From: Candidatus Tectimicrobiota bacterium
GTDB lineage: Bacteria; UBA8248
Length of the DNA: 6,096 nt
Direction of reading: 5' to 3'
Assembly (NCBI GenBank): GCA_016184445.1
Contig: JACPCT010000003.1
Location: forward strand, 1 to 6,096
Every line of letters begins with the position of its first letter. Within the stretch, counting starts at the first letter, position 1. A program made the position numbers and the translations under genes. The notes under the pieces are model-generated. The model made no database searches and was not told where the DNA came from. It saw only the letters and a list, made by a program, of their open reading frames with translations. This document shows, one piece after another, positions 1-4,752 of this stretch.

Positions 1-1
1 C

Positions 2-1771
2 GGACTCTACCTGGGCCTCACCTTCGCGATGGCCTTCCTCCTCTACCTCTTCCAGCGGGGCTCCCCGGCGGAGCGGCCCTCGGCCTGGGACGTGGCCTTC
101 GCCGCCCTCTCCCTGGGGACGGTGGGGTACTGGATCTGGGAGTATGGGGGGCTGGCCTACCGCGCGGGGGCCTACACGGATCTCGACTACTACGTCTCGA
201 TCGTGGGCGTGCTGCTCTCCCTCGAGGCCTGCCGCCGGGTGACGGGGGCGGCCATGTCGCTGGTGGCCGTGGGAGCGCTGATCTTCGCCTATTTCGGGCC
301 CTACTTCCCCGAGGTCCTGGCCCACCGCGGGGTGCCCGTGCGCCGCCTGGCCGAGTACCTGTTTCTCACCGACGACGGCGTCTTCGGCGTCATGACGAAC
401 GTCATGGCCACCTACGTCCTCATCTTCATGTACCTGGGCTCGTTCATGAGCCGCTCCGGGGCGGGGAAGTTCTTCATCGACTTCCCCCTCTCCCTCATCG
501 GGCGGACGGTGGGAGGGCCGGCCAAGGTGGCGGTTGTCTCCTCCGCCATCTTCGGCACCATCTCGGGCGCCTCGGTGGCCAACATCGTGGCGACGGGCAC
601 CTTCACCATCCCCCTGATGAAGCGCAGCGGCTTCAGGCCCCACGTGGCGGCGGCGGTGGAGAACACGGCCTCGACGGGCGGGCAGCTCCTCCCTCCCGTC
701 ATGGGGGTGGGCGCCTTCATCATGGCCGAGCTGACCGGGATCTCCTACGGCCACATCGCCCTCGTGGCGGCCATCCCGGCCATCCTCTACTACCTCTCCA
801 TCTTCATCATGGTGCACTGCGAGGCCAAGCGGTTCGGGCTGAGGGGGCTGCCCGAGGGCGAGGTCCAGCCGGCCGGCGCGGTGCTCCGCGCGGGCTGGTT
901 CCACGTCTTCCCCCTCGCGCTCCTGATGGTTTTCCTCTACGCCGGGTACTCCCCGCCCTACTGCGCGGGGGTGGCGGTCGCCGCCACCGTCCTGGTGAGC
1001 TGGCTCAACCGCGACGGGAGCCTCCGGATGGGCCCCCGGGCGGTGTGGGAGGCCCTGGTGGACGGCTCGGCCAGCTCCCTCATCGTGGGAGCGACGGCCG
1101 GCGCCATCGGGATCATCGTGGGGGTGGTCTCCCTGACGGGGCTGGGGCTCAAGCTCTCGAACATCATCGTCTCGCTGGCGGGGTCGAGCCTGCTCTTCGC
1201 GGTCTTCCTGGTGGCGTTCGCTTCCCTCATCCTGGGGATGGGGCTCCCGATCACCGCCTCCTACCTCGTCCTGGCGGTGCTGGCCGTGCCCGCCCTGGCC
1301 AACTACGGGGTGCCCGTCCTCGCGGCCCACATGATCGTCTTCTGGCTGAGCCAGGACTCGAACTTCACCCCGCCGGTCTGCCTGGGGGCCTACGTGGCGG
1401 CCTCCATCGCGGGGGCCGACCCCTGGAAGACGGGCTGGACCTCGCTCAAGTTCGGGAAGATGCTCTACGTGATGGCCCTGCTCTTCGCCTACACCTCCAT
1501 CCTCTTCACGGGGACGCTGGAGGAGAGCCTCTGGGCGGTCTTCTCGGCCCTGGTGGGGACGGTCGCCTTCTCCTTCTGGACCATGCGCTTCTGCTACGGC
1601 CCCACCTCCCTCCCGGAGTGGCTGGCCCTGGGGGCCTCCACCGTCTTATGCTTCATCCCCGGGGTGCTCACGGACTTGATCGGGATCGCGCTGTTCGTCC
1701 TGGTCTATTTCATCCAGTACCGCCGGTATAAGCGCGCGCCGCGTGAGGCCTCCGCGGCCGGGGTCACTTGA
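2..1771 (+). CDS. TRAP transporter fused permease (4TM/12TM, DctQM type), 5'-truncated
   Basis: Inner-membrane permease of a tripartite ATP-independent periplasmic transporter. It uses an ion gradient to import a solute delivered by a periplasmic receptor, often of the TAXI class for this fused form. The frame is open to the left edge and residues before the Met at 29 (GLYLGLTFA) look like ordinary family sequence, so the true start lies upstream and 29 is internal. About 589 residues are visible, almost all in hydrophobic segments. Family motifs seen: GTISGASVANIVATGTF (from 554), then ENTASTGGQLLPPVMG (about 659-706); later GMGLPITASY (from 1235) and WLSQDSNFTPPVCLGAY (about 1343-1393). The paired repeats mark the DctM-like domain; the DctQ-like four-helix part is at least partly off the window. 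The end is a basic tail, YRRYKRAPREA. The stop is 13 bases before a hydrolase gene, suggesting co-transcription. The substrate cannot be told from the sequence. Confidence 0.96.
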   Translation, partial: GLYLGLTFAMAFLLYLFQRGSPAERPSAWDVAFAALSLGTVGYWIWEYGGLAYRAGAYTDLDYYVSIVGVLLSLEACRRVTGAAMSLVAVGALIFAYFGPYFPEVLAHRGVPVRRLAEYLFLTDDGVFGVMTNVMATYVLIFMYLGSFMSRSGAGKFFIDFPLSLIGRTVGGPAKVAVVSSAIFGTISGASVANIVATGTFTIPLMKRSGFRPHVAAAVENTASTGGQLLPPVMGVGAFIMAELTGISYGHIALVAAIPAILYYLSIFIMVHCEAKRFGLRGLPEGEVQPAGAVLRAGWFHVFPLALLMVFLYAGYSPPYCAGVAVAATVLVSWLNRDGSLRMGPRAVWEALVDGSASSLIVGATAGAIGIIVGVVSLTGLGLKLSNIIVSLAGSSLLFAVFLVAFASLILGMGLPITASYLVLAVLAVPALANYGVPVLAAHMIVFWLSQDSNFTPPVCLGAYVAASIAGADPWKTGWTSLKFGKMLYVMALLFAYTSILFTGTLEESLWAVFSALVGTVAFSFWTMRFCYGPTSLPEWLALGASTVLCFIPGVLTDLIGIALFVLVYFIQYRRYKRAPREASAAGVT

Positions 1772-1784
1772 GGGGGAGGGCGCC

Positions 1785-2498
1785 ATGGCCCAGACCGTTG
1801 ACCGTTCCCGGATGATCGCCCGGATGAAGGAGGCCCTCCGGCTGGAGGCCGGGTCCACGGCCGTGGTCACCATCGACTGCCAGCGGGGGAACCTCGACCC
1901 GGCCATCGCCTCCCTGCCCGTTCCCGAGGAGGAGTGCCGGCGGGTCATCGAGGGGACGAACCGCCTCCTGGCGCTCGCCCGCGGGGCCGGGGTGCCCGTC
2001 CTCCACGTGAGCACGGTGTACGAGGAGCCCCTCCTCGCCTCCCACCCCTTCGAGCGGGCGATGCTGGAGGCGAAGGAGTCCTTCACCCCCCACCGCCAGA
2101 GCGACTTCTCCCGCCACAAGCGCCCCGGCTCGATCGAGGGCCAGCTCGTGCCCGGGCTCGACGTGCGGCCCTCCGACCACCGGGTGGAGAGCAAGCGCAC
2201 CTTCGACATGTTCCACGGCACCCCGCTGGAGCTCCTGCTGCGCTTCATGAAGCGGGACACGCTCCTGATCGCGGGCTGCAACACCAACACCTGCGTCCTG
2301 GCCTCCGCCTTCGGGGCCTACAACCGGGGCTTCAAGGTGGTCGTCCTCTCCGACTGCGTTGCCTCGGCCTACGGGGAAGACCTGCACGCCTTCGCCCTCT
2401 CGAACATCCAGCGCCGGCTGGGCTGGGTGCTCACCCTGGACGAGCTGCGGGAGAAGCTCGGTGTTGCCTCGGCCGCTGGGGCAGGGGCGGCGCGTTAG
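1785..2498 (+). CDS. Isochorismatase-family cysteine hydrolase
   Basis: Cytoplasmic hydrolase of the isochorismatase/nicotinamidase-like family (237 aa, a normal size), acting through a Cys-Lys-Asp triad on amide, carbamoyl or enol-ether bonds. Visible triad: Asp31 in VVTIDCQRGN, Lys137 in VESKRTFDMFHGT, and Cys170 in GCNTNTCVLASAFGAYNRG, the usual cis-peptide/nucleophile segment. The F-x-G-T-x-L pattern after the Lys is also typical. There is no signal peptide. ATG 1785 is chosen because GGGGAGG (1773-1779) sits 5 nt upstream; a GTG at 1743 is in frame but lies inside the upstream permease gene, adds 14 residues without family character and has no better ribosome site. The gene starts 13 nt after the TRAP permease, so the two are probably one operon and the enzyme may act on the imported compound. 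That link, and the choice among N-carbamoylsarcosine amidase-like, biuret hydrolase-like or other subfamilies, is inference; the exact substrate is unknown. Confidence 0.93.
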   Translation: MAQTVDRSRMIARMKEALRLEAGSTAVVTIDCQRGNLDPAIASLPVPEEECRRVIEGTNRLLALARGAGVPVLHVSTVYEEPLLASHPFERAMLEAKESFTPHRQSDFSRHKRPGSIEGQLVPGLDVRPSDHRVESKRTFDMFHGTPLELLLRFMKRDTLLIAGCNTNTCVLASAFGAYNRGFKVVVLSDCVASAYGEDLHAFALSNIQRRLGWVLTLDELREKLGVASAAGAGAAR

Positions 2499-2514
2499 GC
2501 AGGGGTGACCGGAC

Positions 2515-2550
2515 TTCGGCGAGATCAGCCGAACCGTCGAGCCGCTGATC
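2515..2550. repeat. Two overlapping, mutually exclusive small dyads
   Basis: TTCGGC (2515-2520) pairs with GCCGAA (2528-2533) across a 7-nt loop. GATCAGC (2523-2529) pairs with GCTGATC (2544-2550) across a 14-nt loop. The two stems share bases and cannot form together. No T-run follows on either strand in the right direction, so this is not a standard intrinsic terminator. It lies just 3' of the hydrolase stop and may protect the mRNA end or belong to the neighbouring repeat element. Confidence 0.45.
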
Positions 2551-2578
2551 GCCCCTGCGGAAAAATCGGCCACCTTCG

Positions 2579-2670
2579 CCCTCTCCCCCTGGGAGAGGGC
2601 TGGGGTGAGGGAGGTTCGGCGGGACGATTACATCCCCTCACCCCCGTCCCCTCTCCCACGTGGAGAGGGG
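2579..2670. repeat. REP/BIME-like palindromic intergenic repeat
   Basis: Two related arms lie in inverted orientation. The left arm (2579-2611) begins CCCTCTCCCCCTGGGAGAGG and ends TGGGGTGAGGG. The right arm (2635-2670) begins CCCTCACCCCCGTCCC and ends in a GTGGAGAGGGG-type half. The reverse complement of the right arm closely matches the left arm. Each arm also contains its own smaller palindrome around CTCTCCC/GGGAGAG, and a 23-nt spacer separates the arms. Known: intergenic repeats with a CCCTCTCCC...GGGAGAGGG...GGTGAGGG core are scattered through many high-GC genomes. Inferred: this is one such copy. It carries no gene, and open frames through it are by-products of GC richness. Confidence 0.75.
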
Positions 2671-2699
2671 AGGAAGCGCATGGAAGCTTTCTGGCGCGC

Positions 2700-2714
2700 T
2701 TGTTCAGCGGACAA
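2700..2714. promoter_or_regulatory. Short dyad in the 5' region of the aldolase gene
   Basis: TTGTTC (2700-2705) and GGACAA (2709-2714) form a near-perfect 6-bp dyad with one G-U pair and a 3-nt centre. It lies 35 nt before the aldolase ATG in a locally AT-richer stretch (about 2697-2735), where a promoter would be expected. No convincing -35/-10 pair with proper spacing could be named, so the site is recorded only as a possible operator or hairpin. Confidence 0.25.
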
Positions 2715-2749
2715 ATTGATTGGACTTCACGGTTAGCAGAGGGGGAACG

Positions 2750-3469
2750 ATGCCCGGCGCCTCCGACAAGGACCTCCGCTTCCAGCTCGCGCTCGGGGGG
2801 CGCATCCTCGCCTACGTGGGCCAGGCGGACGCCATCATGGGGTTCGCGGGCGCCCGCGCCTCGGAGGGCGCCTCCTTCTGGATGAAGCCGATGACCCTGG
2901 GCCTCGACGAGGTCCGCCCCGGGGATCTCCTCCGCATCGGCTACGACGGGAAGGTCTTGGAGGGGGAGGGCCGCCCCCACAACGAGTGGGTGTTCTTCGC
3001 CTCGCTCTTCAAGGATCACCCCGAGCACTCGGCCGCCGTCCACACCCACGCGCCCTTCTGCCTCGCGGTGGCCGCCCAGGGGCGGACCATCGAGCCCTTC
3101 GACCAGTTCGGCACCCACTTCTTCGCCCACGGGGTGCCGCTCTTCGAGGAATCGCCCGACCGCGTCTACACCTTCGAGCTGGCCGAGGCCATCCTGAAGC
3201 GGATGGGCGGGTGCCCCGCCGTCATCATCTCCTACCACGGCATCCTCACGGTGGGGAGAAGCGTCCGGGAGGCCACCATGCGGGCCGTCTTTTTGGAGAA
3301 GGCCGCCCAGACCCAGCTTCTCGCCTACCAGGGCGGGGGCGCCCGCCCCCTCTCCCGGGAGCTCGCCCGCGGCCTCGGCAGGAACGTCCCCTACGACCTC
3401 CTCCACGAGTTTTACTGGAACTACTACGAGCGCCGGCTTCGGGCGGAGGACCCGGGCTTCTTCGCATGA
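2750..3469 (+). CDS. Class II aldolase/adducin-family protein
   Basis: Cytoplasmic metal-dependent enzyme of the fuculose-phosphate aldolase fold (239 aa, normal for the family). Members cleave or decarboxylate aldol-type substrates using a divalent metal held by three His. Visible ligands: His98 and His100 in AAVHTHAPF, and His163 in SYHGILTVG; Glu79 in RPHNEWVFF sits where the catalytic acid is found. The single domain spans about residues 10-215. The N-terminal glycine loop that binds phosphate in sugar-phosphate aldolases (G-N-x-S) is replaced by MGFAGARASEG, so a non-phosphorylated substrate or a decarboxylase-like role is plausible (inference). ATG 2750 has AGAGGGGG (2738-2745) 4 nt upstream; in-frame alternatives further 5' lie in non-family sequence. 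It is 251 nt from the hydrolase gene, with a palindromic repeat between, so it may have its own promoter. Its stop overlaps an ATG (ATGA, 3466-3469) in the frame of the next gene. Confidence 0.93.
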   Translation: MPGASDKDLRFQLALGGRILAYVGQADAIMGFAGARASEGASFWMKPMTLGLDEVRPGDLLRIGYDGKVLEGEGRPHNEWVFFASLFKDHPEHSAAVHTHAPFCLAVAAQGRTIEPFDQFGTHFFAHGVPLFEESPDRVYTFELAEAILKRMGGCPAVIISYHGILTVGRSVREATMRAVFLEKAAQTQLLAYQGGGARPLSRELARGLGRNVPYDLLHEFYWNYYERRLRAEDPGFFA

Positions 3470-3571
3470 GCGGCCCGTGCCCCCCGCCCCCGGATGGCCC
3501 TTGCGGGCGGTGGCGAGAGCGGAAAATGGCCCCTGCCAGCGGCCGGGCGTTCTTCTGGTATCCTTCCGTCT

Positions 3572-3606
3572 CGCCCCCTCCCCCGGGCGGCCCGGCGGGC
3601 GGGGCG
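3572..3606. repeat. Nested GC-only dyad between the aldolase and HupE genes
   Basis: CGCCCC (3572-3577) can pair with GGGGCG (3601-3606), and inside it CCGGG (3583-3587) pairs with CCCGG (3591-3595) across three bases. No T-run follows, so it is not a typical terminator. The rest of the 200-nt interval 3470-3669 shows no gene. A smaller hairpin, CGGGA/TCCCG (3625-3629 with 3635-3639), precedes the HupE ribosome site. No B12-box-like core that would mark a cobalamin riboswitch was recognised, and no clear promoter was found. Confidence 0.3.
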
Positions 3607-3669
3607 GCGTCCCAAGCGTTCTCCCGGGAAGGAATCCCGTCCCGGAACTTCGAGAGAAGGGGAGTGACC

Positions 3670-4260
3670 ATGAAACGCGTCGTTCTAGCGGCCGGGATGA
3701 CGGTCCTTGGATTGCTGGCGGCGGGGGGGGCCGAGGCCCACGTCTTCGGCGCCTGGGGCGGCGGGCTCGGGGAGGGGTTCTTCCACCCCATGGGCGGCCT
3801 GGATCACGTCCTCGCCATGGTGGCGGTGGGCCTGTGGGCGGCCCAACGGGGCGGGCGCGCCCTGTGGGCGCTGCCGGCGGCGTTCCTCTCGATGATGGCC
3901 GTGGGCGGCCTCTTCGGCGGCGCGGGAATCCCCTTGCCCTGGGTTGAGGCTGGCGTCGCCGCCTCGGTGGTGGTGCTGGGCATGGCCGTGGCCTGGGCGT
4001 CCCGCTGGCCCATGCTCGCCGGGCTGGGCCTTGTGGGCCTCTTCGCCCTCTATCACGGGCACGCGCATGGGGCGGAAATCCCGCAGACGGCCGCGCCCGC
4101 GCTCTATGCCTTCGGCTTCCTGGCGGCCACGGCCCTCCTGCACGGGGCGGGGATCGCGCTCGGCCGGCTGGCGGCCTCGAGCCTCATCGGCGCGAAGCTC
4201 CTGCGCGGGACGGGGGCCGCCGTCGCGGCCGCCGGGTTCCTCCTTTGGGCGGCGGCCTAG
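3670..4260 (+). CDS. HupE/UreJ-family metal permease with signal peptide
   Basis: Predicted inner-membrane nickel or cobalt permease of the HupE/UreJ family (196 aa, normal length). Residues 1-23 look like a signal peptide (MKRVV, hydrophobic stretch, AEA end), so the mature chain would begin at His24. The family signature follows as GFFHPMGGLDHVLAMVAVGLW with His39, Asp45 and His46. A second motif, YHGHAHGAE, has His129, His131, His133 and Glu136, and His158 lies in LLHGAG. About six hydrophobic segments follow the signal peptide. Known: these His/Asp residues are the conserved putative metal ligands, and relatives serve hydrogenase, urease or cobalamin supply. ATG 3670 is preferred because AAGGGGAG (3657-3664) is 5 nt upstream and it starts the signal peptide. 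The frame stays open 5' to an ATG at 3466, but that 68-residue extension is Pro/Gly/Arg-rich and unlike the family. No nickel enzyme or cobalamin gene is visible nearby, so the metal is undetermined. Confidence 0.93.
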   Translation: MKRVVLAAGMTVLGLLAAGGAEAHVFGAWGGGLGEGFFHPMGGLDHVLAMVAVGLWAAQRGGRALWALPAAFLSMMAVGGLFGGAGIPLPWVEAGVAASVVVLGMAVAWASRWPMLAGLGLVGLFALYHGHAHGAEIPQTAAPALYAFGFLAATALLHGAGIALGRLAASSLIGAKLLRGTGAAVAAAGFLLWAAA

Positions 4261-4284
4261 CGGCGAAATCCCGCGATGTGGTTC

Positions 4285-4307
4285 ACCTCGGAAGGGTGAG
4301 GTTTTCT
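4285..4307 (+). terminator. Weak candidate intrinsic terminator after HupE
   Basis: ACCTC (4285-4289) pairs with GAGGT (4298-4302) and runs directly into TTTCT. An alternative stem, TCACC/GGTGA (4283-4287 with 4295-4299), overlaps it. The stem is only 5 bp and the T-run is short, so it would be inefficient alone, but it lies 24 nt past the HupE stop, where a terminator is expected. Confidence 0.28.
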
Positions 4308-4349
4308 CCCTCTCCTTTCGGGGCCCCGCAAGTCGCATGCCGGTTTCGG

Positions 4350-4366
4350 CGCTCGCGCGGCGAGCG
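4350..4366. repeat. Perfect 6-bp hairpin
   Basis: CGCTCG (4350-4355) pairs with CGAGCG (4361-4366) across CGCGG. It is one of several dyads in this interval and may be part of a repeat cluster with the hairpins at 4394-4437. Confidence 0.35.
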
Positions 4367-4393
4367 GCCCGTCCGGACTTCATGCCTGGCCCG

Positions 4394-4437
4394 GCCCGCT
4401 GAGCGAAGTCGCCGTCGGCGGGCACCCCTCGAAGGGT
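4394..4437. repeat. Two adjacent hairpins, interspersed-repeat-like
   Basis: GCCCGCTGA (4394-4402) pairs with TCGGCGGGC (4415-4423) with one G-U pair. The stem continues as GCGA/TCGC (4403-4406 with 4409-4412), interrupted only by a 2-nt bulge. Immediately after, ACCC and GGGT (4424-4427 with 4434-4437) close over CTCGAA. The core GCTGAGCGAAGTCGCC resembles the TGAGCGAAGTCGAAGG-type intergenic repeats that I recall from several bacterial genomes; that likeness is from memory, not a search. Confidence 0.5.
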
Positions 4438-4499
4438 CGGCTACGCCCTGCCGGTGAATCATCCAAATATTTGAATTTGCTTTCTTTTCCGTTGCCGGA

Positions 4500-4545
4500 G
4501 GGGAGGCCGCTCCCCGCCCCGGCGGGGCGTCTCTGCGTTGAGACG
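4500..4545. repeat. Three perfect hairpins in tandem
   Basis: Within 46 nt lie GGGGAG/CTCCCC (4500-4505 with 4510-4515, loop GCCG), GCCCC/GGGGC (4516-4520 with 4524-4528, loop GGC) and CGTCTC/GAGACG (4528-4533 with 4540-4545, loop TGCGTT). The second and third share base 4528. No T-tract follows. They sit between an AT-rich island and the ABC operon promoter. They could be the body of a small RNA, an insulating structure or a repeat; the sequence does not decide. Confidence 0.5.
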
Positions 4546-4573
4546 GGCCGGCGCGCGATCGTGCCCGCGTTCG

Positions 4574-4602
4574 TTGGGCTTTTCATGGCGAGATGGTATA
4601 AG
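4574..4602 (+). promoter_or_regulatory. Sigma70-like promoter for the ABC importer operon
   Basis: TTGGGC (4574-4579) and TATAAG (4597-4602) match the -35 and -10 consensus well, with the ideal 17-nt spacer, in a local AT-richer stretch of an otherwise very GC-rich region. Transcription would start near 4608-4610, giving a leader of about 145 nt before the GTG at 4753. It is the best promoter match noticed in the window. Confidence 0.6.
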
Positions 4603-4635
4603 GAGAAAGTTTCATTTCACGGGATGCCATGAAAA
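4580..4635. promoter_or_regulatory. Perfect 10-bp inverted repeat straddling the promoter -10 box: candidate operator
   Basis: TTTTCATGGC (4580-4589) and GCCATGAAAA (4626-4635) are exact reverse complements, separated by 36 nt. The left arm begins in the base right after the -35 hexamer and lies in the spacer; the right arm lies about 17-27 nt past the predicted start. Only the right arm would be transcribed, so a DNA-binding site pair is more likely than an RNA hairpin. A partial third copy, TTTCAT, is at 4610-4615. The regulator is unknown. Confidence 0.45.
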
Positions 4636-4653
4636 CCGGATGCGCGGCCCAAA

Positions 4654-4721
4654 GACGGAGTCGGGGTTTCCCGGCGGGGCGCGGTGGGCGCCGCTGGGGA
4701 GGTGTCCGCCCCGCCTCCGTC
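4654..4721 (+). promoter_or_regulatory. Structured mRNA leader: long stem upstream of the ABC ATPase
   Basis: GACGGAGTCGGGG (4654-4666) pairs with CCCCGCCTCCGTC (4709-4721) at 12 of 13 positions (one T-C mismatch), with a possible further G-U pair at 4667/4708. Inside, GGCGC (4678-4682) and GCGCC (4688-4692) form a smaller stem. The structure would begin about 45 nt into the leader and end 16 nt before the ribosome site at 4738. It matches no riboswitch class that I recognise. Confidence 0.4.
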
Positions 4722-4737
4722 GCCGTGGGCCGGTGAC

Positions 4738-4743
4738 GGGAGG
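4738..4743 (+). promoter_or_regulatory. Ribosome binding site deciding the ABC ATPase start
   Basis: GGGAGG lies 9 nt before GTG 4753. The other in-frame GTGs have weaker support: 4684 has only a GC-rich run before it, and 4702 has a purine run directly adjacent. Conserved ABC sequence starts just after 4753, so this site fixes the start. Confidence 0.6.
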
Positions 4744-4752
4744 GCGGGAATC

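Larger units (their letters stand above)
4261..4752. other. 492-nt non-coding, dyad-rich intergenic region
   Basis: No protein gene is supported here: open frames are short, rich in Arg/Pro/Gly and lack family character. In order it holds a weak terminator-like hairpin (4285-4307), a perfect stem (4350-4366), a pair of adjacent hairpins (4394-4437), an AT-rich island with the palindrome CAAATATTTG (4464-4473), three tandem hairpins (4500-4545), a sigma70-like promoter (4574-4602) within a 10-bp inverted repeat (4580-4635), and a structured leader (4654-4721) ending in the ribosome site of the ABC ATPase gene. No tRNA cloverleaf was recognised. Confidence 0.7.

Noticed and set aside
1045..1731. 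Alternative + strand frame inside the TRAP permease
   Set aside because: Gly/Arg/Pro-rich and out of frame with a well-conserved permease; no supporting ribosome site.
1743..1784. Upstream GTG start for the cysteine hydrolase
   Set aside because: It would overlap the permease end and adds 14 non-family residues; ATG 1785 has a strong, well-spaced ribosome site.
2515..2570. Intrinsic terminator after the hydrolase using the AAAAA run near 2561
   Set aside because: The A-run gives no U-tract on the + transcript, and on the minus strand it precedes rather than follows the stem.
1764..2573. Minus-strand frame over the cysteine hydrolase gene
   Set aside because: Antisense by-product; the + strand has an intact catalytic triad and ribosome site.
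2505..2885. Small + strand frame through the repeat into the aldolase gene
   Set aside because: Most of it translates the palindromic element, giving the low-complexity peptide such repeats commonly encode by chance.
2525..3406. A 293-codon minus-strand frame over the aldolase gene
   Set aside because: Antisense by-product. It crosses the palindromic repeat and has low-complexity Gly/Glu/Pro composition.
3470..3669. Cobalamin riboswitch upstream of HupE
   Set aside because: Considered because HupE relatives often have one. No B12-box core was recognised; only GC-rich dyads are seen.
4684..4752. Longer GTG starts (4684, 4702) for the ABC ATPase
   Set aside because: The added residues are Pro/Gly-rich and overlap the predicted leader stem; GTG 4753 has the better ribosome site and family-like N-terminus.
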